Assembly (NCBI RefSeq): GCF_014190805.1
Contig: NZ_JACHVQ010000001.1
Location: forward strand, 2,232,001 to 2,296,000
DNA: 64,000 nucleotides
Direction: 5' to 3'
Source: Flexivirga oryzae
Lineage (GTDB): Bacteria; Actinomycetota; Actinomycetes; Actinomycetales; Dermatophilaceae
The stretch's first letter is position 1. Every line of letters begins with the position of its first letter. Shown here one piece after another: positions 8,190 through 16,809 of this stretch. A program made the position numbers and the translations under genes. The notes under the pieces are model-generated. The model searched no databases. It was given only the letters and a program-made list of their open reading frames with translations, and was not told where the DNA came from.

Positions 8190-9704
8190 TCAGGCCGCCG
8201 ACTCGATTGCCTCGTTGGTGAAGGTCAGCTCGCGCTCGAGCGGGTGGAGCACCGTCTGCACTTTGTACATCTGCTCGCCGACGACCCACAGGCCTCGGCC
8301 CTTGCCTTGCATGCCCCAGCCGGTGATCAGGGAGCGGGCGATGGGGCCCAGGCCGAGGAGTTGTTCGAGTTCGTCGCCGATCGCGTTGTCTTGGCCCATC
8401 AGGATCTTGATGTCTGCCAGGTGCATGAGGTCTTTGGCGATCGCGACGGCTTGCGATCCCTGGTCGCCGGCCGACATCGGGTCTGACGGCTTGTGGGCGT
8501 TGGCCCATTGGATGTCGCCGTCAGCGCGGGAGAGTCGCAGATCCGCGTCATACGCCTTGACTGCCTCGGGGCCAAGACGGAATTGCTTCCAAACCTCGTC
8601 GCGGACCACAACTCGCAGGTCCCCGGGATCGGCCATCTCGCGCATGCCGCGTCCCCACGAGCCGACGCAGGTGAGCGCGATGCCCATCGCGTCATCGCCC
8701 AGAGGTTCGAGCCGGCGCAGGCTCAGGCTCTGAATCGGGGCCTTCCAGTCGACGTCGATCGTGGTGTGCGCATCGAACATTCCGGCCAATGCACCGGAGA
8801 CCAGCTGGCCGAGGGCGTTGCGCAGCAACCGTGTCTCGTCGAGGAAGTGCCGGTCCGAGCTGTAGCGGCACTCGGCGATCAGCTCCTCGGTCGGATTGTG
8901 CAGCAGGTACCAGAGTTCCGGGATGGTGGTTTCCCGCAGCCGCGATGCGCCGGCGCCGTATCCGGTGAGCACCCGCAACGCGTTCTCGACGACGTTGCCT
9001 TCGTCGGGGCCGAATGGCACACGGTCCTCACCGATGCGTTGGGAGCCGACGAGCCCGCGGACCAGGGTGAGCCATCGTCCGAAGATGATCGGGGCACGAC
9101 GCTGAGCTTCCTCGGCGGACAGCTTCTCCCACCCCTGGCCCAGCGGACCGAATGCCAGCGGGTTGATCCGCGCGGGCATTCCGGGGCCGATCGCAAACGG
9201 CTCCACTCCCAGCGCCAGGCAGAGCTTTTCGTACTCGTCTTTCGGGTCGCCCAGGATCAGCGTGCGGTAGCCGAAGTCCATCATCCGCAGGCAGAAGGCC
9301 TTGGTGTTGCCGGATTTTCCGCGGCCCGGTTTGCCGAACTGCATGATGTTGGAGTTGGTGACCGGGACCTCGTCGTTCAGCACCCATCCGAAGGGGTCGG
9401 CGAAGAACGAGCCGCCGCTGAGCTGGTCGATGCCCATCTGTGCGCCGGTGGGCGGAAGCCCCGGTGTCGCCACGAAGGGCCACAGGACCGGCGCCTGGTC
9501 CGATGTCATCCGCCAAGCGGTCACGGGTGCCTTGGCTGGTGCCCAGCCTCGGCCGCGGCGTTTGGCTCCGCCGCGGGACGCGTAGTGGAACAGCCGGGGG
9601 TCTTTCGGGGTCGGTAGCGGCGCGGGGACCCGTGGCAGTTCGTGCCCGAAGTCGTGGAGCAGTCGGGCCATATCGCGGCCGTCTTTGCGGCGTGGCTTCA
9701 TCAT
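8190..9704 (-). CDS. VirB4-like ATPase of the conjugation T4SS
   Basis: This 504-residue AAA+ ATPase is expected to energise assembly and transfer at the cytosolic face of the channel. The Walker A motif GKPGRGKS lies near residues 124-131, then ILGDPKDEYEKL (typical of VirB4/TraC-like ATPases), and motifs such as RVVVRDEVWK and AIAKDLMHLAD toward the C-terminus. I place the start at the ATG at 9704 because it has a CAGGAG ribosome-binding site and a 4-bp overlap with the small frame before it. The frame stays open to 9848 but that extension looks non-coding. The N-terminal VirB4-type part appears to be carried by the preceding SCO6880 protein. Confidence 0.85.
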   Translation of the reverse strand: MMKPRRKDGRDMARLLHDFGHELPRVPAPLPTPKDPRLFHYASRGGAKRRGRGWAPAKAPVTAWRMTSDQAPVLWPFVATPGLPPTGAQMGIDQLSGGSFFADPFGWVLNDEVPVTNSNIMQFGKPGRGKSGNTKAFCLRMMDFGYRTLILGDPKDEYEKLCLALGVEPFAIGPGMPARINPLAFGPLGQGWEKLSAEEAQRRAPIIFGRWLTLVRGLVGSQRIGEDRVPFGPDEGNVVENALRVLTGYGAGASRLRETTIPELWYLLHNPTEELIAECRYSSDRHFLDETRLLRNALGQLVSGALAGMFDAHTTIDVDWKAPIQSLSLRRLEPLGDDAMGIALTCVGSWGRGMREMADPGDLRVVVRDEVWKQFRLGPEAVKAYDADLRLSRADGDIQWANAHKPSDPMSAGDQGSQAVAIAKDLMHLADIKILMGQDNAIGDELEQLLGLGPIARSLITGWGMQGKGRGLWVVGEQMYKVQTVLHPLERELTFTNEAIESAA

Positions 9705-9844
9705 CGCTTCTGCTCCTGAATCTCCTGCGTGAGAACGTTTTTGAGCGTTGCGCCCTTGCCGTATTTGATCCGGCCGAGGCGGCGTTGATCGTGCGGCCGG
9801 TGTCGTCGAGCCGAACCGGTCCGCGTGCCAGGTACAGGTCTCAT
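9701..9844 (-). CDS. Small 47-codon ORF between the SCO6880 and VirB4-like genes, possibly frameshifted
   Basis: An ATG at 9844 overlaps the stop of the upstream gene (ATGA) and its stop overlaps the next start (ATGA). This is the coupling pattern of the rest of the operon and argues for a real small gene. The C-terminal half (RIKYGKGATLKNVLTQEI) reads like protein. The first half does not: GC3 is low there, while the upstream gene's frame read past its stop gives a protein-like string (DLYLARGPVRLDDTGRTI). A single frameshift near 9775 would join the two good halves. It may be a natural short gene, a decayed one, or a sequencing error. Confidence 0.4.
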   Translation of the reverse strand: MRPVPGTRTGSARRHRPHDQRRLGRIKYGKGATLKNVLTQEIQEQKR

Positions 9845-11346
9845 GCATCCCCCTGCCGGGAGAGGCTGATGCCGAGCGGGACGGTCGAGGCGGCGAAGGC
9901 CGCGTCCTGGGCGACGTCGAGACGCAGCGGGGCGAACCCTGCTCGGCGGACCGAGGCGTCCAACCGACGCCCGTACTCGCTGATCCGTGCGGTCTTAGGT
10001 GCCGTCACGGTGCACACGGCGTACGGGCGGGTCAGGGCGTTGCCGCGGGCGAGTTTGGTGTCCAGGCCGCGGACCTTGGCGGCTTCGTTGCGCTGTCGGG
10101 CGCGGGCTTTCACTTTGGCTTTGCTCCGCAGCGCGTCGGCGACGTCGGCCTTCCACTCGGAGTTTCCTTGCTGCCGATCTGCCTTGGCCTGCCGCACGAT
10201 CGGGTAGCAGACCATGAAGCTGCGTCGTTCCCCCGGTTCGCCGGGAGTCAGCACCGGTGCCAGGGCTCCCATAACGGCGCCCTTGGTCGGCAGCTTGATG
10301 GTGCTCGACACTGAGTTCCACGCGTCGTGGCTGTAGTGCCGCATCGCGGCGTCGGCGCCAGAGGGCCCCGCCATTGCCCAGGGGACATCGGTGTTCACGT
10401 CCGTGTTGCGTTCTCGGGCTGCCAGGGCATCGACGACGCTTGCCCGATCACCCGGGGCGAACCCGGTGCGGCACGCCAGCGCCAGTTCCGGGGACGTCAG
10501 CCAGGCCACGTTGGTCATCGCCATACCGCCGCGCAGCTGCGCCTCAATTTCGGCCATCAGGCTGTACAGGACGCGGCATCGCCCGTCCAACCCTCCGCCG
10601 GTCTCCTTGGCTTCGCCCTTCAGCCGCGACTCCGCGACGACGATGGTGCAGAACGCCTCGGTGCGCACGCCTGCTGCGGACAGGCCGGCCTGGAGTTCGT
10701 CATTGATCTGTCGCGCCAGCGTTGGCCCGTTGCGGCGGTGTCGTTCGACGTACAGATCTCGCTCGGCACCATCGTCGGGCACCGTGCGAATGAGGAAGAT
10801 GATCTCTTCGACGAGTTCGGTGCGCATCGCGGTGTCCAGCAGGTCACTGAGCCCCGTCCCCTGCTGGAGCCGTTCGGCCGCCTCTTTCAGGCCGATCCCG
10901 GGATGTACGACCGAAGCGGTGACTGCCCACGTCTTGGTGGCGTGATCCTGGATCACGGCGATCCGAGACAGCGATGGGCCCGAAGGCGGGCCGTCGTGGA
11001 TCTGCACGGCCTGGAGGACTCCGGGCAAGTCGGCGTCGTCGAGGTTGTCGATCTCTCCGGTGACCGCCTTGCTCCGAAATCGTGTCCAGCCCAAGAGCCC
11101 GCCGACCGCCGACCGCGTCAGCGCCCCAAACCATCCCACTGCCGAGCGGCCGCGCACCGGCGTCACGGTGACGACGAACAGCACCACCCACAGCAGCGTG
11201 AAGAGGCCGAGCGAGGCCCACGCGCCCTTGGACAGGGCCCAGCACGGTGGCAGCACCGCGACGGCGAGAGTCCCGGCCTGCCATCCGGACAGCCCGAAGA
11301 ACCAGCCGATCCGATCGCGTGAGTAGTCGTTGTAGATCGTTGCCAT
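9841..11346 (-). CDS. SCO6880-family conjugation protein (PrgI-like anchor plus VirB4 N-terminal-like region)
   Basis: A 501-residue protein with two membrane helices near residues 22-65 (LAVAVLPPCWAL; LFTLLWVVLFVVTV) and a long cytosolic portion. The N-terminus (YNDYSRDRIGWFFGLSGWQ) and overall form match the SCO6880 family found in actinobacterial T4SS clusters, always next to the VirB4-like ATPase. A clear GAAGGAG ribosome-binding site precedes the ATG at 11346. It has no Walker motif and presumably docks the ATPase to the channel. The family assignment is from memory of such loci; the mechanism is inferred. Confidence 0.85.
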   Translation of the reverse strand: MATIYNDYSRDRIGWFFGLSGWQAGTLAVAVLPPCWALSKGAWASLGLFTLLWVVLFVVTVTPVRGRSAVGWFGALTRSAVGGLLGWTRFRSKAVTGEIDNLDDADLPGVLQAVQIHDGPPSGPSLSRIAVIQDHATKTWAVTASVVHPGIGLKEAAERLQQGTGLSDLLDTAMRTELVEEIIFLIRTVPDDGAERDLYVERHRRNGPTLARQINDELQAGLSAAGVRTEAFCTIVVAESRLKGEAKETGGGLDGRCRVLYSLMAEIEAQLRGGMAMTNVAWLTSPELALACRTGFAPGDRASVVDALAARERNTDVNTDVPWAMAGPSGADAAMRHYSHDAWNSVSSTIKLPTKGAVMGALAPVLTPGEPGERRSFMVCYPIVRQAKADRQQGNSEWKADVADALRSKAKVKARARQRNEAAKVRGLDTKLARGNALTRPYAVCTVTAPKTARISEYGRRLDASVRRAGFAPLRLDVAQDAAFAASTVPLGISLSRQGDA

Positions 11347-11367
11347 TTCAGTTCACTCCTTCTTCGC

Positions 11368-13008
11368 TCACACCGCGACGACAGCCGCTTCGCTGGCGCC
11401 GCCTCCTGCTGCTCCGCCGCCGGCGCCACCGGATCCGCCAGGGGCGCCGCCCTTCGGACCGCCGCCGCCCTTCGACCCGCCGCCTTGGCCGCCTTGTTGG
11501 CCGCCGCCCTGTTGGCCCCCGCCGTCGCCGCCTGACGGGGACGTATTGGGTGGCATGGGAGGTGTCGGCATCTCGGGTCCCTGCGTGGCTTGCCCGGGGC
11601 TGGTCGGGCCCTGTTCGCCGTCGGCGCCTTGCCCGGTGGTCGGGTCGTTCTGGGTCGAACTCGAGGGGTCGTTGGGACCCGCGCCCTGCCCGTTGTCGCC
11701 GCCGCCTTCGCCGTCCTTGTGACGGTCCGGGTTCTCGTCCTTGCCGCTATTGCCGCTATTCTGCTGCTGCTTCCCGCCGCTGAAGTCCGGGTAGTAGTTG
11801 TTGTGTCCGACACCCATCTGGTTCGTCAGATCGGCACCGATCGCGGCGCCCCGGGTGCCAACGGTCTGCATCGCGCCCAGGCCCTTGCCCGCTGCGCCGC
11901 CGATGGCTCCACCGACGCTGCCGAGCATGCCGCCGGCGGACTGGAGCATGCCGCCCTCGGCCTTGTTGAACCGGGACGAAGTGGCGTCCTCGCCGGATGC
12001 TTCTCCCTGCGAGGTGCCGTTCTCGTCCGAGCTGGACGCAGCACTGGACCCTGCGTCTTCGGCTCCGCCACCACCGCTGAGGAGCCCTTGCAGTCCGCCC
12101 TGGGCGTCGAGGCCGGCGCGGAGCGCGGCTCCCGAGGTGGTGCCCGGGTCGACGAACGCGAGCAGCTTGAAGAGGGCCAGCGGGCAGAACGTGGAGATGA
12201 GGATCAACACCACCCCGGGTACGGCGGTGCCGATCGCCTTCTGGGTGGAGTCGGTGAATCCGGTAGCTACGCCGGTGCTCAGCTTCACCCCGAGGCCCAG
12301 GACAAGCACCATGATGACGGGCGAGAACGCCGCGGCGATGAACCACCGCAACGATTTCCAGAACCACGGCCGGCCGACGTCCGAGACCAGCCCGGCCGCC
12401 GAGATCGGCGTGGTCGTCGACAGGACGAGCAGTGCGCCGGCCCGGGTCAGCATCACCAGCAGGTGTCCGATCGCGGCCAGCCAGAGTAGGCAGCCCATGC
12501 CGCCGAGAACGGTGGCGACTGTGCCATCGGTGATCGTCTTGGTGCTGATGTCCTGGAAGGGGCTCCAGGCGGACCAGGAGTCGACCTTCAGCAAGGCCAG
12601 CATCAAGGCGCGTTGCAGCCCGCCCGCGGCGGCGAGCACCATGACGGCGCCGCCGACCCAGCAGGACCACACGAGCGTGAATTGGCCGGTGCCCACGAGG
12701 GCGGTGGCAATGCTCTTGCCATCGCGCCGGATCGCGGCCACCCCGAGCTGGATCATCAACATCAGCACAACCAGTGATCCCGCGATCCAGAACGTGTACT
12801 GGTAGACCTCCGATGCGGCCCCATTTTCGCTCAGATCGGGGATCAGGAACGCGTCCATGATGTTCAGGACCAGCCGCAGCATCCATAGCCCGGCGTTCCA
12901 GAGGCCGAGCATCGCCATGGTCCATCCGCCAGTCACGACCTTGCCGGCTTCGCCGGCGAGCCAGCTGAACGGGTTGGGGACATGCGGCCAACCGATTGCG
13001 GGGATCAC
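11368..13008 (-). CDS. VirB6/TrbL-like polytopic channel protein
   Basis: A 546-residue protein. The start is the GTG at 13008, which overlaps the upstream stop (GTGA); the frame stays open 10 codons further. There are about six to eight membrane helices in residues 20-300. Residues 320-546 are a soluble, very Gly/Ser/Gln/Pro-rich tail with repeated GGxGGGQQGG-type runs. Size, topology and position between VirB8-like and SCO6880 genes fit the VirB6/TrbL inner-membrane pore component. The tail is low-complexity and probably disordered. Confidence 0.8.
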   Translation of the reverse strand: MIPAIGWPHVPNPFSWLAGEAGKVVTGGWTMAMLGLWNAGLWMLRLVLNIMDAFLIPDLSENGAASEVYQYTFWIAGSLVVLMLMIQLGVAAIRRDGKSIATALVGTGQFTLVWSCWVGGAVMVLAAAGGLQRALMLALLKVDSWSAWSPFQDISTKTITDGTVATVLGGMGCLLWLAAIGHLLVMLTRAGALLVLSTTTPISAAGLVSDVGRPWFWKSLRWFIAAAFSPVIMVLVLGLGVKLSTGVATGFTDSTQKAIGTAVPGVVLILISTFCPLALFKLLAFVDPGTTSGAALRAGLDAQGGLQGLLSGGGGAEDAGSSAASSSDENGTSQGEASGEDATSSRFNKAEGGMLQSAGGMLGSVGGAIGGAAGKGLGAMQTVGTRGAAIGADLTNQMGVGHNNYYPDFSGGKQQQNSGNSGKDENPDRHKDGEGGGDNGQGAGPNDPSSSTQNDPTTGQGADGEQGPTSPGQATQGPEMPTPPMPPNTSPSGGDGGGQQGGGQQGGQGGGSKGGGGPKGGAPGGSGGAGGGAAGGGASEAAVVAV

Positions 13009-13838
13009 TGGTCGGACCCCTCGTCTGCGCCGGCCCAAGTCCTCCAGCCGGCCTTGTTGCTGATATCGCTACCTGGCCAGGTCGACGGCGCCGGGTACGG
13101 AAGGGCTCCGGGTGCGATCATCCAGCGGCCGGTGTGCCACTGCATGCGTTCGCAGTAGCCGTATCCCATCTGGGCGTCCTGGGTGATGGTGGCGTGCACT
13201 TTCACCAGCACGCACGCCAAGACCCAGTCCGGTCCGTCGCTGCCTTTGATTTGGGCACCAACAGGGGTGACCACCACGGTGCTCGTGGGGTCGAGTGTGC
13301 CGCCCATTTGAGCGTCGCCGAGGAACGTTTGGACGTCCTGGGTCAGTGGCCATTTGGCGACGTTCGGGGCGCCGGACATCGCCCAACCGGCGTGGATGCT
13401 GTCGACCTGCCGGATGCTCATGCTTTGCAGTACGACTTGCTCGATGGCGGCCAGTTGGCCGAGCGCGCCCTCCGGAGAGTGCGGGAACCCCGATGGCACT
13501 CCCGCCGGCCCCTGTGTGGTGCCCTGCGGGATGTTGACCGTCTTTGCTGCCACGGCGGCCGGCGGCGCTGGTTGCGCTGCGTCCTCGTCGACCGTCAGCA
13601 TCGGCTCGGCCGCGATCTCGTTGCGGTGAGCAGTGCCGGTGGCGTGCGTGCTGGTATGCGACTTTTTCCCGGTCGAGCCGGAGTCGCCGTGTCCGCCGGA
13701 CATCGCGGTGGAGATCGCGAAGTAGATCGCAAATCCCAGACCGAGGATCAGAGCAACCCCGGCTGCGACCACGACCCCGAGCACGAACACCAGCCGACGA
13801 CGGTCCCAGCCAACGGTTCCATCGAGCTGTGCACTCAT
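13005..13838 (-). CDS. VirB8/TcpC-like single-pass T4SS protein
   Basis: A 277-residue bitopic protein: a short cytosolic N-terminus, a membrane helix at residues 16-45 (LVFVLGVVVAAGVALILGLG), a Ser/Thr/His-rich linker, and an extracytoplasmic domain from about residue 90. Topology and position fit the VirB8/TcpC class that bridges the pore and outer components. No diagnostic motif is visible, so the assignment rests on context. Two Cys residues lie in the outer domain (ACVLV and GYCER). It overlaps the VirB6-like gene by 4 bp and follows the pilin-like gene after 1 bp. Confidence 0.7.
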   Translation of the reverse strand: MSAQLDGTVGWDRRRLVFVLGVVVAAGVALILGLGFAIYFAISTAMSGGHGDSGSTGKKSHTSTHATGTAHRNEIAAEPMLTVDEDAAQPAPPAAVAAKTVNIPQGTTQGPAGVPSGFPHSPEGALGQLAAIEQVVLQSMSIRQVDSIHAGWAMSGAPNVAKWPLTQDVQTFLGDAQMGGTLDPTSTVVVTPVGAQIKGSDGPDWVLACVLVKVHATITQDAQMGYGYCERMQWHTGRWMIAPGALPYPAPSTWPGSDISNKAGWRTWAGADEGSDQ

Positions 13839-13839
13839 G

Positions 13840-14139
13840 TCACACGCAGCCCTTACCGATGACCGCGTTCAGCATTCCGGGCAGCACCAGGTAGGCGATC
13901 GCCGCGCCGAACACGACGCAGATGCCGATGATCGACATCTTGCTCGCGTGCGGCATCGAGAAGACGCGGCCGGCGACGATGCCGCCGACGCCGACGAGCA
14001 TCCCCAAGCCCATGAGAGCGATGACGCCCCACATCACGTAGCCGGTGATGTCGTTCATCGCCCCCGTAGCGCCCTTCGGCGCCTTCGGGCAGACCTTGGC
14101 CGCCAGAGCGACCGCGTGCACACTCGTCTCACTCATCAT
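13840..14139 (-). CDS. VirB2/TrbC-like pilin subunit
   Basis: A 99-residue hydrophobic protein with two membrane helices (about residues 33-57 and 69-93) separated by a short basic loop (FSMPHASKM), the size and shape of VirB2/TrbC T4SS pilins. Single Cys residues flank the helices at positions 17 and 98 and could pair. Two consecutive ATGs (14139 and 14136) are possible starts; the upstream stop overlaps them. The role as conjugation pilin or channel subunit is inferred from topology and position beside the VirB8-like gene. Confidence 0.7.
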   Translation of the reverse strand: MMSETSVHAVALAAKVCPKAPKGATGAMNDITGYVMWGVIALMGLGMLVGVGGIVAGRVFSMPHASKMSIIGICVVFGAAIAYLVLPGMLNAVIGKGCV

Positions 14140-14984
14140 TGCGGTGTTCCTTTCGTGGAGTCGTCCAGCAGGCGCTGGGCGAGTTGGTCAGCTGCCGACA
14201 GCAGCGGCTTGGGAAGCGGGCTCAGGGTGAGCCCATCGACGGCCAGGGCGGCCTCTTCGGGGATCTCGAACAGCAGCCCCTGCCGGTCCAAGTCGCGGGT
14301 CACGCACCCGGCCGTGTACTCGACGCTCTTGGACCACTTCTTGCGGCGCGGTCCGAGGACCGCGGCGCACGCGTGGTCGTTGCCGAGCAGGTCGAGTGCC
14401 CCCTCGAGGCGGCGCATGCCAGGCACGGTGGCGGTGGTGGTCAACACCACGTGCTTGGCATCACGGACGAAGTCGCCGATCCAGCCCGGGGTGGTGAGGA
14501 CCTGGCCGAGCTCCCACCCGATGTCCAGCACGGTGAGCGTCACGGGCCGGTCGGGGGTCGACGGGTACGGGATCTCTTCGGCGGTCGTCAGGACGTCGAT
14601 GACCCGTTCGAGCAGCACATGGTCACGGCTACCGCGACACCAGGCGCTTTCGTAGGCGCCCAGTTCCGCGGTGCTCGCGGCAGCCAGACCGGAGGAGGTG
14701 ACTGACGAGCACTCCACGACACGGGAGCCAGACCCGGCGGCGGTGGCGATCGCGACGGCCAGCGTGGTGGCCCCGGAGGATCCTCCACACCCGAGGACCG
14801 GCAGGACGACCTCGGTGAAGTCGGGCTGCCACGGGCGGGTCGCGCGGGCCCGCTGCGGATCGCCGGCGGGCTGCCCTGCGGGCCGTGTGGTGTTAGCCCG
14901 GAATTGTCCGGCCTGCACCGCCGACCATGCGCGCTTGAGCTCGTCGACGTAGACGGCGGGCCGCTCGGCAAGCACCTGTGTCAT
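14136..14984 (-). CDS. MinD/ParA-like P-loop ATPase of the transfer operon
   Basis: A 282-residue protein with a deviant Walker A in a MinD/ParA-like setting (LGCGGSSGATTLAVAIA, about residues 64-80) and a Walker B-like strand (TLTVLDIGWELG). The N-terminal 60 residues are unconserved-looking and Arg/Pro-rich. Such ATPases in conjugation loci may position the apparatus or the relaxosome; this one is not next to a visible ParB. It overlaps both neighbours by 4 bp, so it belongs to the operon. Confidence 0.75.
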   Translation of the reverse strand: MTQVLAERPAVYVDELKRAWSAVQAGQFRANTTRPAGQPAGDPQRARATRPWQPDFTEVVLPVLGCGGSSGATTLAVAIATAAGSGSRVVECSSVTSSGLAAASTAELGAYESAWCRGSRDHVLLERVIDVLTTAEEIPYPSTPDRPVTLTVLDIGWELGQVLTTPGWIGDFVRDAKHVVLTTTATVPGMRRLEGALDLLGNDHACAAVLGPRRKKWSKSVEYTAGCVTRDLDRQGLLFEIPEEAALAVDGLTLSPLPKPLLSAADQLAQRLLDDSTKGTPQ

Positions 14985-15280
14985 GCGGGCTCACCGCCGA
15001 GGGCTGCCCGGCGAAACTCCAGTGCCGCCCGCAGTTCCGGCGCCGACAGGGTCTTGAGCGCGGTCTTAGAGTGCTGCACCTCGTGCAGGCGTGCCATGCA
15101 GCCGTCGAGCTGGCGGATGGCTTCTTCTTCGCGCCCGGCGACTTCGAACAAGGCCGCGATGTCTGCGGTGCTGCGTCCAGCCTCGTGCTGGGGTTCTTCT
15201 GTCGGGGTTTCCGTCGTCTGGGTCACTGTGATCACCTCGACCGACCTAGGGTGCCGATCGTGGTGCTGGCGGTCACTCAT
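14981..15280 (-). CDS. Small hypothetical protein of the transfer operon
   Basis: The chosen start is the ATG at 15280, which overlaps the upstream stop (ATGA); the longer frame adds 63 residues of shadow-like Arg/Pro-rich sequence. The 99-residue product has a disordered, Thr/Glu/His-rich N-terminus and a helical second half (DIAALFEVAGREEEAIRQL ... LSAPELRAALEFRRAALG) that may form a coiled or paired-helix domain. No family recognised. Its place between the regulator and the MinD-like ATPase suggests a partner of one of them. Confidence 0.65.
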   Translation of the reverse strand: MSDRQHHDRHPRSVEVITVTQTTETPTEEPQHEAGRSTADIAALFEVAGREEEAIRQLDGCMARLHEVQHSKTALKTLSAPELRAALEFRRAALGGEPA

Positions 15281-16077
15281 GCCATCGCCTTCCCGTGTCC
15301 GCATGCATCGGTCAGGGCGTCGATGCTGCGGCGGGTGCGCCGGCGCAGTGTCCGCACTGAGATCCCCAGCTGGGTGGCAACCTCTTGGTTCAGGCCGTTG
15401 GCCATCAGCCCGGCGCCGCTGCGTCCGGTGCGGTTGATCGCTGTGCGGTCGGCCGCCTCGACCAGACACAGCAGCAGCGACCGGTCATCAGGGGTGATGA
15501 CGTCGTGGTCGCATGCCCACTCCAAAAGTTGGAGGAGCTCCTCGGCGGCCGCTTCGTTCGGGTCGGACGGTCCCTCCATCCAGAACCAACGGGACGGGTC
15601 GACCGGGCTGGTGCGGGACCATGTCGGGTCGGTCCGTTCGAGCTGGGAGTGGGCGCCGCACTCGCGCAGTACCCCGGCGCGGGTGTTCAGCAGGATGTTG
15701 GCGGAGACCTTGGTCAGCCGGCGCCACGGGAAGGTGCGCACTTCCAGCCACAGCTGTCCGGCGACGACTTGGTCGATTTCACGGGCGAGCGTGCCCAGCC
15801 TGTTCGCCAGTGAGCACACCCCCGGCATCAGCGCCCAAGCGAGCGCGGCGGCCGCCGCGAGGTCGTTGCCTCCGTCGGTGGCAGCCAGTTGCGCCAGGCA
15901 CAGGAGTAGCTGGTCACCTTCCTCGGTGGCGTGCTGCCTCAGCCAGGACCGCATGGTCGTGGCGTCGGTGGCGACGCTCAGCTTCGGATGTTGTTCGCAC
16001 CAGGTCGGCCACTCCTGGTCGGCCTGCGCCAACAACTCGCTGTTCGGGGTGAGACCAAGGCAGTCTGCAACGCTCAT
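15277..16077 (-). CDS. HTH regulator, first gene of the transfer operon
   Basis: A 266-residue protein whose C-terminus is a sigma-region-4/LuxR-like helix-turn-helix (EVATQLGISVRTLRRRTRR, about residues 233-251). The first 200 residues are helical and Trp-rich with no recognised domain. An AGGAG ribosome-binding site sits 9 nt before the ATG. As the promoter-proximal gene of about a dozen co-directional genes with 4-bp overlaps, it is the obvious candidate to control transfer. A perfect 9-bp inverted repeat lies 12-35 bp upstream of the start, which suggests autoregulation. Confidence 0.75.
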   Translation of the reverse strand: MSVADCLGLTPNSELLAQADQEWPTWCEQHPKLSVATDATTMRSWLRQHATEEGDQLLLCLAQLAATDGGNDLAAAAALAWALMPGVCSLANRLGTLAREIDQVVAGQLWLEVRTFPWRRLTKVSANILLNTRAGVLRECGAHSQLERTDPTWSRTSPVDPSRWFWMEGPSDPNEAAAEELLQLLEWACDHDVITPDDRSLLLCLVEAADRTAINRTGRSGAGLMANGLNQEVATQLGISVRTLRRRTRRSIDALTDACGHGKAMA

Positions 16078-16088
16078 CGCCTGAGCTC

Positions 16089-16112
16089 CTGTCTGTCGAA
16101 TCGGACAGACAG
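16089..16112. promoter_or_regulatory. Perfect 9-bp inverted repeat upstream of the transfer operon
   Basis: CTGTCTGTC and GACAGACAG flank a 6-bp spacer. The element abuts the ribosome-binding site of the regulator gene. It could be the operator of that regulator or, as RNA, a hairpin masking the AGGAG. Confidence 0.6.
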
Positions 16113-16488
16113 AAGGTCCCCAGTGGACGTATCCGGTTACGTGCCTCCAAGCGCGCCGCGGCGAGGGGGAACGCAGGAGGAACGTTGCTTGCTACCGCGC
16201 GTTGACCTGCACAAACACCCCGTTCCCCCTTTTCCCAGAATTCTTCGCGCCAGGGGTTGCGCAAGATGCTTGGACGCGCACCGGCGTGCGCTCCCGTTCG
16301 TCTCCGGGGTCCTGCGCCGGTAATCCCGCGCGACGAGGATCTCCAAAGTCAACAGAGGCAGACGGCATGGAAGGAATCCGATGCCGCTCGGCGCTGCCAG
16401 GAGGCTTTCTCGGCTGCGGCAGCCTCAGCGCCGGCAGCCCGGTGCCGGACGAGTCCGCGCGGCTGGCCTTGTCGTGCCTCCAGCCCGC
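16113..16488. other. Gene-free interval, probable transfer-operon promoter region
   Basis: Open frames here lack ribosome-binding sites and protein-like composition. The part next to 16113-16210 should hold the promoter of the minus-strand operon; I cannot place -10/-35 boxes with confidence. The rest up to the kinase relic shows nothing recognisable. Confidence 0.4.
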
Positions 16489-16809
16489 TCAGGCAGGGGT
16501 GTCTGTCGGCCTCGGCTCCAGCTTCTCGACGTCAGCGATGAGGTCGAGCACGGTCTGATACCTCGCGCCGAGGGCGCGGACAGTGCACCGCTTCACGATG
16601 TCGCCCACCGGACGGTCCTCGTGGACCAGTGACTCCCTGCCCGCGAAGATGAAGTGCAGGACCCAGCCGATCGAGTAGATCTCGTTCCTGACGTCATAGT
16701 CCTTCAATCTCTCCAGCTGCGGGTCGCGGATGGTGCCGCGCACCTCCGTGCCGGTCCGCGTGTAGTCCGACGTCGGCTCCTTGACCAGCCCGAAGTCCGA
16801 TAATTTCAC
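16489..16809 (-). pseudogene. Ser/Thr protein kinase fragment, C-terminal lobe only
   Basis: The frame begins at the kinase DFG segment (KLSDFGLVKE) and continues with activation-loop and C-lobe features (GTIRDPQ, NEIYSIGWVLHFIFAG) for 106 residues. The ATP-binding lobe, the VAIK lysine and the HRD catalytic loop are missing. An in-frame stop lies just upstream, where the homology ends abruptly at about 16815. It is a truncated relic and cannot be an active kinase. Confidence 0.75.

Noticed and set aside
6914..8221. 435-codon plus-strand ORF
   Set aside because: Complete shadow of the cell-wall hydrolase on the opposite strand, whose three domains are unambiguous.
8493..9617. 374-codon plus-strand ORF
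   Set aside because: Shadow of the VirB4-like ATPase; His/Arg-rich without conserved features.
16202..16632. Overlapping plus-strand ORFs opposite and left of the kinase relic
   Set aside because: Shadow composition; the minus-strand kinase motifs explain the coding signal.
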